Source: Bifidobacterium erythrocebi (GTDB lineage: Bacteria; Actinomycetota; Actinomycetes; Actinomycetales; Bifidobacteriaceae). From it: 64,000 nucleotides of DNA. The notes under the pieces were generated by a model. That model searched no databases. It saw nothing but the letters and a program-made list of their open reading frames with translations, and was not told the origin of the DNA. Shown here one piece after another: positions 1 through 8,517 of the stretch. The stretch lies in NCBI RefSeq assembly GCF_012932675.1, contig NZ_JAAIIF010000006.1, positions 286,268 to 350,267 of the forward strand, written 5' to 3'. A program made the translations under genes and the position numbers. Numbering within the stretch: the stretch's first letter is position 1; every line of letters starts with the position of its first letter.

Positions 1-2
1 AC

Positions 3-20
3 GCCTCCATCACCAAGTGA
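3..20 (+). CDS. C-terminal end of an upstream coding region, possibly an opp solute-binding protein
   Basis: Only the last five codons (A-S-I-T-K) and a TGA stop are visible in one frame at the left edge, directly before a strong hairpin and the opp permease genes. The second opp operon in this window has a solute-binding lipoprotein ending in T-K-K at the same place, so an OppA-like product is plausible. This is inference from context; the fragment is too short to identify. Confidence 0.3.
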   Translation, partial: ASITK

Positions 21-26
21 TCGAAC

Positions 27-55
27 GGCTTCGCCCGGCCAAGCCGGGCGAAGCC
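27..55 (+). terminator. Hairpin, probable intercistronic terminator or mRNA stabiliser
   Basis: Perfect 13-bp inverted repeat (27-39 with 43-55) around a CAA loop, lying a few bases after a stop codon. There is no strong T tract, so partial termination or 3' protection of the upstream message is as likely as full termination. Confidence 0.6.
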
Positions 56-121
56 ATATTCCAAGCGGATGCCGTGGCGTCCCCGCAGGGTTCTGCGCCA
101 CAGCCCGCTGCCAGCGAAGCG

Positions 122-162
122 AATGCTGGGAGACGAACAGCCTCTGCCCGTCTCCCAGCATT
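122..162 (+). other. Second hairpin upstream of the opp permease genes
   Basis: A perfect 14-bp inverted repeat (122-135 with 149-162) with a 13-nt loop. It stands 60 nt before the permease start. Together with the hairpin at 27-55 it could lower permease expression relative to a binding protein encoded upstream, a common arrangement in opp operons. Confidence 0.5.
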
Positions 163-223
163 GTCGTAATCGCATCAACACATCGCACAATCCAATATTG
201 GCCCTACATAAAGGAGCTTGAGC

Positions 224-1318
224 GTGTCAGCTACAGCAGCTCCGGCAACCGCCGACCAGGCAGGCAAGCCGAAAGAAGCCAAAAAGAACCGATTGTCAGG
301 CGGATTCTTCCGTTTCGTCCTGACCAGGTTCCTGCTTATCATCCCAACCGTTTTCATTCTCGTCACCGTGGTGTTCTTCGTGATGCGCGCCACCGGCGAC
401 CCCATCTCCGCCGCGCTCGGCGGCCGACTCACCCCGCAGGAGCTGCAGGCGCGCATTCACGCGGCCGGCTACGACAAGCCGCTTATCGTGCAATACTTCG
501 AGTATCTGGGCAATCTGCTGCACGGCGATCTCGGCACCACCATGACCGACAACCAGCCGGTCGTCTCCATTCTGGCGCGCTATGGCTCCGCCACCTTCGA
601 ACTGGCGTTCCTGGCGCTTATCGTGGCGCTTGTCGTCGGCATCGGGCTGGGTCGAGTCGCCGCCCGCAGGCGCGACCATGCCGCCGACGCCGGCATCCGT
701 ACCTTCGCCATCCTGTGCTACGCCACCCCGGTGTTCTTCCTTGGCCTGATCTTGAAGCTCATCTTCGCCATCTGGCTTAATGTGCTGCCCGCCTCCGGTC
801 GTTCCTCGCTGGCCACCGAGATGCAGTTCTCCCGACTGGTTTCTCCCACGGGCTTCTACATCATCGATGCGCTGCAGCTCGGCGACATGAACGTGCTCGC
901 CGACGTGCTGCGCCACGCGGTACTGCCGGCCCTGGCCCTGGGCCTGCTGACCGCAGGCGTGTTCATCCGCTTGGTACGCACCAACGTGATTTCCACCTTC
1001 AACTCCGGGTATGTGGAGGCCGCGCGTTCCCGCGGCGTGTCCGAACGCCGTCTGCTCGGCAAGCACGCATGGCGTCCGGCGCTCATCCCGATCATCACCG
1101 TGATGGGCATGCAGATCGCCATGATGCTCGCGGGCGCGGTGCTCACGGAGACCACCTTCGAATGGAAGGGTCTGGGCTTCATGCTGTCCCAGTACCTGAA
1201 GGCGCGTGACTTCGTGGCCGTGCAGGGCATCGTGATCCTCATTGCCATCATCGTGGCCGTCGTCAACTTCATCGTCGACGTGATCGCCGCGCTTATCGAC
1301 CCGAGAGTGAGGTACTGA
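224..1318 (+). CDS. Oligopeptide/dipeptide ABC transporter permease (OppB/DppB type)
   Basis: First inner-membrane subunit of a peptide importer, 364 aa. After a short charged N-terminus comes one membrane segment, an extracytoplasmic loop beginning G-D-P-I-S, and five more segments. The BPD_transp_1 EAA-like loop reads E-A-A-R-S-R-G-V-S near residue 265 and contacts the ATPase. A TTG codon at 218 is in frame, but the AAGGAG site at 211-216 is only 1 nt from it and 7 nt from the GTG at 224, so 224 is chosen. The next gene follows with 1 nt spacing. The OppB/DppB assignment is firm at family level; the substrate is unknown. Confidence 0.9.
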   Translation: MSATAAPATADQAGKPKEAKKNRLSGGFFRFVLTRFLLIIPTVFILVTVVFFVMRATGDPISAALGGRLTPQELQARIHAAGYDKPLIVQYFEYLGNLLHGDLGTTMTDNQPVVSILARYGSATFELAFLALIVALVVGIGLGRVAARRRDHAADAGIRTFAILCYATPVFFLGLILKLIFAIWLNVLPASGRSSLATEMQFSRLVSPTGFYIIDALQLGDMNVLADVLRHAVLPALALGLLTAGVFIRLVRTNVISTFNSGYVEAARSRGVSERRLLGKHAWRPALIPIITVMGMQIAMMLAGAVLTETTFEWKGLGFMLSQYLKARDFVAVQGIVILIAIIVAVVNFIVDVIAALIDPRVRY

Positions 1319-1319
1319 C

Positions 1320-2504
1320 ATGGCCAAGGCAAACGCTTCCAGAACCGCCATTTCCAATGACGAACGTCTCGGGAATCTCCGGCTGCGCAGAAAGTCGGCC
1401 TGGGCGAAGCTGCCGATCGTCAAGCAGCTGCGTGTCGCGGTCGGCTGGCAGAAGGGCATGCTCGTCACCGGTCTGGTGCTGTGCGCGTTCTTCCTGATCG
1501 TCGCGCTGTTCGCGCCGGCCATCGCGCCGTACGGCCATGCGCAGATCAAGGACGCCAGCGGCTCGTTCCCCGCGCAGGCGGCACCTTCCGCCAAGCACAT
1601 CTGGGGCACCACGGCAGGCGGCTTCGACGTGTTCAGCCGCGTGGTGTGGGGCACCCGTACGGCCATCATCGCCATCATCGTGGCGGTGCTGCTGTCCATC
1701 TTCGCCGGCGTGCTGCTCGGCCTGGTGTCCGGCTATTTCGGTGGTTGGGTGGATCGCGTGCTGGTGATGATCGCCGACGCCATCTACTCCTTCCCGTCGC
1801 TGTTGCTCGCCATCCTCATGGCCATCATGATCTCCCACGGCCAGTCCGGCCTGTGGAGCGGCATCCTCGCCTCGGGCATCTCCATCACCGTGGTCTACAT
1901 CCCGCAGTACTTCCGTACGATCCGCGCCGAAGTGATCCGCATCAAGGAATCCGCATACATCGAATCCGCCCGCGTGGTTGGTGCCTCCACCTGGCGCATC
2001 ATGACCAAGCACCTGTTCAAGAACTCCACGCGAACACTGCCGGTCATCCTGACGCTGAACTCCTCCGAGGCCATCCTGACCCTTGCAGGCCTGGGTTTCC
2101 TGGGATTCGGCATCGAGCCGACCGCGGCCGCCGAATGGGGCTATGACCTCAACCGTTCCGTGTCCGACGTGACCGCCGGCATCTGGTGGACCGCCGTGTT
2201 CCCCGGCCTGGCCATCGTGCTCGTCGTGCTCGGCATCACGCTGGTCGGCGAATCGCTCAACGATCTTGCCGATCCGCGTCTGCGCGCACGCAAGTCCGCG
2301 GGCGAGGTCGTCGGTTCGATCGAAGACACGTCCGTCGACGAGAAGGAAGGCACCTCCGCACGCAACGAGGTCATCGCCGAACTGGACGCGGCCGGCAACC
2401 CGATCGCGGCAAAGCCGGTGGCGACCGTCACCGACTATGACGAGGCGTTCCGTGCTTCGGAATGGACCGGCGAAGGCGATACCGGCAACAGGGGAGAGGA
2501 GTGA
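1320..2504 (+). CDS. Oligopeptide/dipeptide ABC transporter permease (OppC/DppC type)
   Basis: Second permease of the same importer, 394 aa, starting 1 nt after the stop of the OppB-like gene. It has the OppC N-terminal membrane segment (about residues 45-65), the large loop, and the EAA-type loop E-S-A-R-V-V-G-A-S near 220. It carries an unusually long cytoplasmic C-terminus of about 70 residues after the family-typical D-P-R-L-R end. That tail is acidic and low in complexity, is absent from the shorter OppC at 53426-54376, and has no function that I can assign. Confidence 0.9.
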   Translation: MAKANASRTAISNDERLGNLRLRRKSAWAKLPIVKQLRVAVGWQKGMLVTGLVLCAFFLIVALFAPAIAPYGHAQIKDASGSFPAQAAPSAKHIWGTTAGGFDVFSRVVWGTRTAIIAIIVAVLLSIFAGVLLGLVSGYFGGWVDRVLVMIADAIYSFPSLLLAILMAIMISHGQSGLWSGILASGISITVVYIPQYFRTIRAEVIRIKESAYIESARVVGASTWRIMTKHLFKNSTRTLPVILTLNSSEAILTLAGLGFLGFGIEPTAAAEWGYDLNRSVSDVTAGIWWTAVFPGLAIVLVVLGITLVGESLNDLADPRLRARKSAGEVVGSIEDTSVDEKEGTSARNEVIAELDAAGNPIAAKPVATVTDYDEAFRASEWTGEGDTGNRGEE

Positions 2505-2509
2505 ACGCC

Positions 2510-4246
2510 ATGACACAACAGGCGCAACACACGCAGCACAATGCCCAGCAGGGCGATCTCGCCAATATCAAGGACCTGTCGGTCTCCTTCATGACGGATG
2601 CCGGCTCGATCAAGGCAGTCGAGGATGTGAACTTCACCATTCCGCGCAAGACCGTGGTCGGCGTGGTCGGCGAATCCGGTTCCGGCAAATCCGTGACCGC
2701 GCGTTCCATCATCAAGCTGCTGCCCGAAACCGCCACCACCTCCGGCGCGATATACCTGTCGAACCGTGAGGATACCGGCACGCTCGACGTGCTGTCGCTG
2801 TCCGGAGAGCAGCTGCGCACGATGCGCGGTAGCCAGGCGGCCATGGTATTCCAGGAGCCGAACTCGGTGCTCAATCCGGTGTATACCATCGGCTGGCAGA
2901 TCGAGGAAGGCCTGCGCGCCCACGGTATGAAGGACAAGAAGGAGCTTCGCGCTAAGGCCATCGACATTCTGAAGAAGGTCGGCATCCCGGATGCCGAAAC
3001 CCGTGTGGACTATTATCCGCATCAGTTCTCCGGCGGTCAGAAGCAGCGCATCGTCATCGCCATGGCGCTGGTGCTGAACCCCGGTCTGATCCTGGCCGAT
3101 GAGCCGACCACCGCGCTGGACGTGACGGTCCAGGCCGAAATCCTCGACCTGCTGCGTCTGGCACGCGACGAATTCGGCGCATCGGTGCTCATCATCACCC
3201 ACAACATGGGCGTGGTCGCCGACATCGCCGACGAGGTCGTGGTGATGTACCGCGGCCACGTGGTCGAGCAAGGGCCCGTGGAACAGATCTTCTACAAGCC
3301 GCAGCACGAGTACACGCAGCGTCTGTTGGCCGCCGTGCCGCGCATCGGGCAGCATCTCGTGGTGCGGGACCGCAAAGGCGATCCGATCGAACGCAAAACC
3401 GACTGGCATGACGAACCGCTCGCCGTCAAGGCGCGGAATCTGAGCATCACCTACCCCGGCCACCTTATGCAGCCCGACTTCAAGGCTGTGGACGGCATCG
3501 ACTTCGAGATCCACCGTTCCGAAGTGCTCGGCCTGGTGGGCGAATCCGGTTCCGGCAAGTCGACCACGGGCCGTGCCATCGCCGGCCTGCAGAAGGTCAC
3601 CGGCGGTTCGCTCAACGTGCTCGGCGTGGAGATGAACGGCGTGAAGGAGCGCGATTTCAAGGCCAAACGCGCCGACATCGGATTCGTGTTCCAGGACCCG
3701 GGATCCTCGTTCGACCCGCTGATGACCATCGCCGAGAACGTGGCGGAACCTCTGCTGGTGCACCACAAGTTCGGTTCCGTGGCCGAGGCGAAGAACTATG
3801 TGGGCGATCTGCTGGAAATGGTGCAGCTGCCGCGCGTGTACATGGATCGTTACCCGCACGAGCTGTCCGGCGGTCAGCGTCAGCGCGCCTCCCTGGCGCG
3901 TGGATTGGCGTTGAAGCCGAGCCTGCTCATCGCCGACGAGCCGACATCCGCATTGGACGTGTCCGTGCAGGCCAAGGTGCTTGAGCTGTTCAAGAAGCTG
4001 CAGGCCGAGATCGGTTTCGCGTGTCTGTTCATTACGCATGATCTGGCCGTGGTGGATATGCTTGCCGATCGCATCATGGTGATGCACAAGGGCAAGATCG
4101 TGGAGCATGACGATGCGGACGACATCATCGAACGCCCGCAGAACCCCTACACGCAGAAGCTCCTGGCGTCGCTGCCGCTGCCCGATCCGGTCAAGCAGCG
4201 TGAGCATCGCGCCCGTCTGCGCGAACTGCTCGCAGCCCAGCAGTGA
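2510..4246 (+). CDS. Peptide ABC transporter, fused double ATP-binding protein (OppD-OppF type)
   Basis: Cytoplasmic energiser of the importer, 578 aa with two nucleotide-binding domains in tandem. NBD1 has Walker A GESGSGKS (about 54-61) and signature FSGGQKQR (about 174). NBD2 repeats GESGSGKS and has LSGGQRQR. Each half ends with the OppD/F C-terminal extension rich in Y-T-Q. The GAGGAG site ending at 2501 is 8 nt from the ATG at 2510, which is preferred over the in-frame GTG at 2501. It is the last gene of the operon, before a strong terminator. Actinobacterial opp systems often fuse D and F this way. Confidence 0.92.
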   Translation: MTQQAQHTQHNAQQGDLANIKDLSVSFMTDAGSIKAVEDVNFTIPRKTVVGVVGESGSGKSVTARSIIKLLPETATTSGAIYLSNREDTGTLDVLSLSGEQLRTMRGSQAAMVFQEPNSVLNPVYTIGWQIEEGLRAHGMKDKKELRAKAIDILKKVGIPDAETRVDYYPHQFSGGQKQRIVIAMALVLNPGLILADEPTTALDVTVQAEILDLLRLARDEFGASVLIITHNMGVVADIADEVVVMYRGHVVEQGPVEQIFYKPQHEYTQRLLAAVPRIGQHLVVRDRKGDPIERKTDWHDEPLAVKARNLSITYPGHLMQPDFKAVDGIDFEIHRSEVLGLVGESGSGKSTTGRAIAGLQKVTGGSLNVLGVEMNGVKERDFKAKRADIGFVFQDPGSSFDPLMTIAENVAEPLLVHHKFGSVAEAKNYVGDLLEMVQLPRVYMDRYPHELSGGQRQRASLARGLALKPSLLIADEPTSALDVSVQAKVLELFKKLQAEIGFACLFITHDLAVVDMLADRIMVMHKGKIVEHDDADDIIERPQNPYTQKLLASLPLPDPVKQREHRARLRELLAAQQ

Positions 4247-4270
4247 GTGGGAAGCCTTCCTAAACAAGCA

Positions 4271-4317
4271 AAAACGCGTGGTACGCAGGAATCAATCCTG
4301 CGTACCACGCGTTTTTT
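4271..4317. terminator. Bidirectional rho-independent terminator between opp and the Nudix gene
   Basis: A perfect 20-bp inverted repeat (4271-4290 with 4296-4315) around a 5-nt loop, with A and T runs at its two ends. It separates convergent genes and can serve both strands. Confidence 0.92.
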
Positions 4318-4361
4318 CGTGCGTGCCTCGCACCGTCGAGGGGTGCACTACATGGCGGAAT

Positions 4362-4883
4362 CTAACGGATCGTTCCGCGGAAGGCGAACTGTGCGTGCGC
4401 GTCTCCTGCGGCCTTATGCGCAAGGTATTCGCGCACGTAGCCCATGCGTTCCACCGTGCTGGCGGCCAGGGGATCGGGCAGCGCGTCGGGGGAGAACCAG
4501 CCCACGCTCAGGCTTTCGTCATCGCCCACGAACGGTTCCGTGTTGCCATTCGGGTCTGGGCGGCAGACGAACAGGTGATCCATGTACATGGTGTTGTCGC
4601 CGTTCGCATAGGTGGTGATCTTGCGCGACGACTTAACCGACACCAGATCGGTGACGATCACGTCGACGCCGGTCTCCTCCTTGACCTCACGGGCCACGGT
4701 GTCCGCCGGCTCCTCGCCGGGCTCGTTGATGCCGTACACCATGGCCCATTCGCCGGTATCGGAGCGGCGTCCCAGCAGCACGCGGCCCTGGTCGTCCTCC
4801 ACATAGCCGGAAACGCCCATGAGCCACAGGAGATCGTGGTCGATCTTCTTACGTAAATCAAGGATGAACTGCGGCGTGGTCAT
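4362..4883 (-). CDS. Nudix hydrolase
   Basis: Pyrophosphohydrolase of the MutT/Nudix superfamily, 173 aa, cytosolic. The Nudix box is complete: G-I-N-E-P-G-E followed after seven residues by REVKEETGV (about residues 50-75), including the RE..EE..G metal-binding core. The substrate cannot be told. The start at 4883 has an upstream GGAGAGG and continues into MTTPQFILDLRKKIDH. The same 16 residues are encoded a second time just upstream (see 4880-5023). The gene lies downstream of the aminopeptidase on the same strand and was probably co-transcribed and coupled with it before a repeat element separated them. Confidence 0.9.
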   Translation of the reverse strand: MTTPQFILDLRKKIDHDLLWLMGVSGYVEDDQGRVLLGRRSDTGEWAMVYGINEPGEEPADTVAREVKEETGVDVIVTDLVSVKSSRKITTYANGDNTMYMDHLFVCRPDPNGNTEPFVGDDESLSVGWFSPDALPDPLAASTVERMGYVREYLAHKAAGDAHAQFAFRGTIR

Positions 4884-5023
4884 GATGCGATCCTCTCCAG
4901 TCCACGATCCTTCGCAGCGAAGCTGCTCACTTCGCCTACGTACAGCCCACAAGGCTGTACGCGTGACGGCTCAGCGTGGTCGATCTTCTTACGTAGGTCG
5001 AGGATGAACTGCGGCGTGGTCAT
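4880..5023 (-). pseudogene. 47-codon remnant of the Nudix gene 5' end running through a structured repeat
   Basis: The frame starts 1 nt after the aminopeptidase stop with the same 16 residues as the intact Nudix protein, then departs into repeat-derived sequence (A-E-P-S-R-V-Q-P-C...) and stops at 4880-4882, overlapping the intact Nudix start codon by ATGA. The duplicated DNA is 48 nt (4836-4883 and 4976-5023) with three mismatches. The position directly behind pepP suggests that this is the original start of the Nudix gene. The remnant may still be translated and couple translation from pepP into the intact gene. Confidence 0.7.
4909..4975. repeat. Structured repeat, Nudix-locus copy
   Basis: Same family as the units at 42146-42219 and 42249-42323, in the same orientation on the plus strand. 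Order: CCTTCGC, hairpin 1 (GCAGC-GAA-GCTGC, 4914-4926), linker TCACTTCGCCTAC, hairpin 2 (GTACAGCC, 5-nt loop, GGCTGTAC, 4940-4960), then an ACGGCTCAGC end. The hairpin arms differ from the other copies while the linker and ends are conserved. Confidence 0.75.
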
Positions 5024-5024
5024 G

Positions 5025-6626
5025 TCAGGCCTTGCGTCCCTTGGCGGCCATATCGGCCATCCATTCCTCCACATCGTCGATCTGCTTCGGAATGCCGGCG
5101 GACAGCCATTCCGGACCATTCTCGGTCATGAGCACGTCGTCCTCGATGCGGATGCCGATGCCACGGTACTCCGGCGGGATGAGCAGATCGTCCGCACGGA
5201 AGTACAGGCCGGGCTCGATGGTGAAGATCATGCCCGGACGGATCTCGGCACCCTGATACGACTCGAAACGAGCCTGCGCGCAATCATGCACGTCCAGACC
5301 CAGATGATGGGCCACGCCGCAGGCGAGCCAACGACGATGCTGCTGGCCTTCGGGGGAGAGGGACTCCTCCACGCTCACCGGCAGCAGACCCCACTCGTGC
5401 AGACGCTCGGCGATCACGCGCATGCAGGCGTGATGGATGTCGCTGTACGTGGCACCCACCTTCGCCGCCTCGAAACCGGCCTGTTGCGAATCGAGCACGG
5501 CCTGGTACAGACGCTTCTGCAGGTCGGTGAACTTGCCGTTCGTCGGGAACGTACGGGTGATGTCGGCGGTGTACAGGGAATCGACCTCGACGCCGGCATC
5601 CACCAGCAGCAGGTCGCCGTTCCGCACCACGCCGGTATTGCGCATCCAATGCAGGATCGGGGCGTGCGGGCCGGAGGCGACGATCGAATCGTATCCGACC
5701 GTATTGCCCAGCTCGCGGGACACGGAATTGAACGCGCCCTCCAGAATGCGTTCGCTGCGTGGCTTGTCAAGCGCCTGGGGCAGCGTGGACAGCAGGCGGT
5801 CGAAGCCGGCCTTGGTGGCGCTGATGGTCTTGCGCATCTCGCCCACCTCATAGGAGTCCTTGCACATGCGTGCCTCGGAAGTGAACTCGCGCAGCTTGTC
5901 GTCGTCGGCGGCATTGCGGTCGGGATCGGCGAAACCGTTGGCCTTGCGCACCTCGTTCACCAGCTCGGTGATCTGCGGATCGGTCTCGCTCACGACGCGC
6001 ACGCGCACGGCGCCCGCCTCCGTGCCGACATCCTTGCTCAGCGCATCGGCCAGCTGCGCGATATCGTGCGTCTCGATGCCGGTCATCGCCTGCATCTCGA
6101 CCAGGCCGGCACGCGGGCCCACCCAGTATTCGCCGTAATGCGCGTTCATGAAGAAGTCGGCGGTGGAATTGTCGGCACGCGGAGCCACGAACAGTTCCGG
6201 CACATGCGTCTGGCCGGCCTTCGCCTCGGGCGAATCCGGGTCGACGGGATTGAGCACCAGCACGGCGCCCGCCTCATAGTCGGTTCCCAGACCCGTGTAA
6301 TACGCGAACGTGCTGTCCGGGCGGAACATGTAATCGCAGTCGTTGTTGCGCACCTTCGGCTGGCCGGCCGGAATCACCAGACGCTCGCCGGCGAAGGCCT
6401 TGCCGAGCGTCGCGCGGCGGGCCGGGGTGAACTTGGAGGATTCCAGCGGCTCGATATCCGGGTTCTCATCGGCCCAGCCGGACTTCATGAACTCGCGGAA
6501 CGCGTCGGAATTCGGGCGCAGCGAACGGTTGTTCACACGATCGCTCATGGCCTGATCGTCGCCCGGCGCGGCGGCACGCTCCTGCGCCTCGTATTCCTTG
6601 TCCTTCTCGGTGATCACTTCACCCAT
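5025..6626 (-). CDS. pepP: Xaa-Pro aminopeptidase (M24B)
   Basis: Removes N-terminal residues preceding proline; cytosolic dinuclear metallopeptidase, 533 aa. An N-terminal AMP_N domain (about 70-230) is followed by the pita-bread catalytic domain. Metal ligands are visible in order: Asp in L-V-D-A-G-V, Asp in Y-T-A-D-I-T-R-T, His in H-H-L-G-L-D-V-H-D, Glu in I-E-P-G-L-Y and Glu in R-I-E-D-D. The reading frame is open for another 120 codons upstream, but AAGGAG lies 7 nt before the ATG at 6626 and the extension looks non-coding. Peptide processing fits the neighbouring peptide importer. Confidence 0.92.
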   Translation of the reverse strand: MGEVITEKDKEYEAQERAAAPGDDQAMSDRVNNRSLRPNSDAFREFMKSGWADENPDIEPLESSKFTPARRATLGKAFAGERLVIPAGQPKVRNNDCDYMFRPDSTFAYYTGLGTDYEAGAVLVLNPVDPDSPEAKAGQTHVPELFVAPRADNSTADFFMNAHYGEYWVGPRAGLVEMQAMTGIETHDIAQLADALSKDVGTEAGAVRVRVVSETDPQITELVNEVRKANGFADPDRNAADDDKLREFTSEARMCKDSYEVGEMRKTISATKAGFDRLLSTLPQALDKPRSERILEGAFNSVSRELGNTVGYDSIVASGPHAPILHWMRNTGVVRNGDLLLVDAGVEVDSLYTADITRTFPTNGKFTDLQKRLYQAVLDSQQAGFEAAKVGATYSDIHHACMRVIAERLHEWGLLPVSVEESLSPEGQQHRRWLACGVAHHLGLDVHDCAQARFESYQGAEIRPGMIFTIEPGLYFRADDLLIPPEYRGIGIRIEDDVLMTENGPEWLSAGIPKQIDDVEEWMADMAAKGRKA

Positions 6627-6870
6627 ACTCGCTCCTTGGTCATCCTTGGAATTGTGATGTTGTGTGGTTGCACCACGCGGTTTGGTATCCAACGGCCCGC
6701 GCGGCACGCTACCGTCCCATCGTAGTCCACCGGCCGCGGGCATACGCGGTGTTTTTCGGGCGAGCCGGACGAGCCGCGGGCACCGGTCTGCGTTCGGCCC
6801 GGAACGAAACGACCACCGCCTCGTGAAGTGCAATAGAATATGAGAGGTTTGTACGTATTGAGAGGAAGTT

Positions 6871-8379
6871 ATGTCTTTCGAGCATCCGAACAGAAACAGC
6901 GAATCCATCCACGACGTGGAACGCGAGATCATGAGCCGCCCGCCGGAGCACAACACCACCAACCTCGACCTTGACCGCATGAATCTCATGCTCGACGTGC
7001 TGGGTCACCCGGAGCAGTCCTTCCGTGTGATTCACGTCACCGGCACCAACGGCAAGGGTTCCACGGCCCGCATGGCCGAGGCCATCTGCCGCGCATACGG
7101 CCTGCGCACCGGCCTGTACACGTCGCCGCACCTGGAGAAGGTGAACGAGCGCATCGCCATCGACGGCCAGGAACTGAGCGATGACGACTTCATCGACGCA
7201 TGGGACCAGATCAAGGACTATGTGGCGCTGGTGGACGCCAAGATGGAGGAGCAGGGCAAGCCGCGCATGAGCTTCTTCGAAGTGCTCACCGCCATGGCGA
7301 TCTGGAAGTTCGCGGACGCCCCGGTCGATGTCGCGGTGGTGGAGGTCGGCATGGGCGGCGCATGGGACGCCACGAACGTGCTGGACGCCGACGCGGCGAT
7401 CATCGGACCGATTGACATGGATCATATGAAGTGGCTGGGAGACACTGTCGAGCAGATCGCCGAGGAGAAGGTCGGCATCATCAAGCCCGGTTGCACCGCG
7501 GTGATCGGACGGCAGCCGCATGAGGACGATGTCATGCCGATCATTGAGGAGGCCGCGGAACGCAACCACGCCACGTTGGTGCGCGACGGCTACGAGATGG
7601 AGGTCACCGAACGCGTGCCCGCCGTCGGCGGTCAGGTCGCCACGCTGAGTACGCCGCTGGGCACCTACACCGAAGTGCCCATCGCCAAATTCGGCGAGCA
7701 TCAGGCGCATAACGCGCTCGCCGCGCTCGCCGCCTGTGAGGCGGTGATTCCCACGTCCGGCGCGCTGGACGGCGACCTGGTGGCCGAGGCGCTGAGCGGC
7801 GTGAAGATTCCGGGGCGCATCGAGCAGATCCGCACCTCGCCGACCATCATCCTCGATGGCGGGCATAACATCAATGCCGCGGAATCCCTGCGCGCGGCCC
7901 TTGAGGAGAACTACAACTTCGAGCAGCTGGTCGGCGTGGTGGCCATGATGGCCGACAAGCAGGTCGAACAGTATCTCGGCATCCTCGAACCGGTGCTCAG
8001 CCAGATCGTGGTGACCGAGAACTCGTGGCGCGATCGCGTGATGCCGGCCGACGAGCTGGAGAAGATCGCCATCGACGTGTTCGGTGCCGACCGCGTGATC
8101 AAGGAGCCGAACCTGCCGGACGCCATCCAGACCGCCGTCAACCTGGTGGACGCCGACGACGAGCTGGGCGTGGGCTACGGCCATGGCGTGCTCATCTGCG
8201 GCAGCTTCGTCACCGCCGGCGACGCGCGCGCCATGCTGAAGGAACATGCAAGCCCCGTCATGAAGAAGGCCATGAGCATCCATCAGGCCACAGTGGAGCC
8301 GGACGATCGTGCCGATACTGACGCTGATGCCGATGCCGCTGATGAGGGCGTGGGATCCGAGGAGACCGCCGAAGAGTGA
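6871..8379 (+). CDS. folC: Bifunctional dihydrofolate / folylpolyglutamate synthase
   Basis: Adds glutamate to dihydropteroate and tetrahydrofolates in the cytosol; Mur-ligase superfamily, 502 aa. The P-loop VTGTNGKGST is at about 56-65, followed by Y-T-S-P-H-L near 85, E-V-G-M-G-G-A-W-D-A-T-N near 160 and the C-terminal motif I-L-D-G-G-H-N. GAGGAAG precedes the ATG by a few bases. It has an acidic tail of about 30 residues (D/E/A rich) not needed by the family. It converges with the racemase gene. Confidence 0.93.
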   Translation: MSFEHPNRNSESIHDVEREIMSRPPEHNTTNLDLDRMNLMLDVLGHPEQSFRVIHVTGTNGKGSTARMAEAICRAYGLRTGLYTSPHLEKVNERIAIDGQELSDDDFIDAWDQIKDYVALVDAKMEEQGKPRMSFFEVLTAMAIWKFADAPVDVAVVEVGMGGAWDATNVLDADAAIIGPIDMDHMKWLGDTVEQIAEEKVGIIKPGCTAVIGRQPHEDDVMPIIEEAAERNHATLVRDGYEMEVTERVPAVGGQVATLSTPLGTYTEVPIAKFGEHQAHNALAALAACEAVIPTSGALDGDLVAEALSGVKIPGRIEQIRTSPTIILDGGHNINAAESLRAALEENYNFEQLVGVVAMMADKQVEQYLGILEPVLSQIVVTENSWRDRVMPADELEKIAIDVFGADRVIKEPNLPDAIQTAVNLVDADDELGVGYGHGVLICGSFVTAGDARAMLKEHASPVMKKAMSIHQATVEPDDRADTDADADAADEGVGSEETAEE

Positions 8380-8426
8380 TAGACAATAGCGACAGACAGT
8401 AGGCAGTCGGTCCATAGATGTGAATA

Positions 8427-8480
8427 AACGAGGGCCGGGTGTGAACAGTGGTATTTCACCGTTCACACCCGGCCCTCGTT
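8427..8480. terminator. Bidirectional terminator between folC and the racemase gene
   Basis: Perfect 20-bp inverted repeat (8427-8446 with 8461-8480) enclosing a 14-nt loop. It lies between convergent genes. Confidence 0.85.
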
Positions 8481-8517
8481 CCATGCGGAGTAGTCGCAGC
8501 GCATGCGATTCAGACGA

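Noticed and set aside
218..223. TTG at 218 as start of the first permease
   Set aside because: The AAGGAG site would be 1 nt away; GTG at 224 has the correct 7-nt spacing.
296..1699. Long open frame antisense to the opp permease genes
   Set aside because: It is a shadow of high-GC coding DNA: composition rich in His, Gly and Arg, no ribosome site, and the plus-strand frames are clear permeases. The same applies to long antisense frames opposite folC, nadB, typA and the opp ATPases.
4107..4856. Plus-strand frame over the Nudix gene
   Set aside because: It crosses the strong terminator and lies antisense to a complete Nudix box.
6627..6989. N-terminal extension of the Xaa-Pro aminopeptidase
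   Set aside because: No family similarity, atypical composition, overlaps the folC control region, while ATG 6626 has a good ribosome site.
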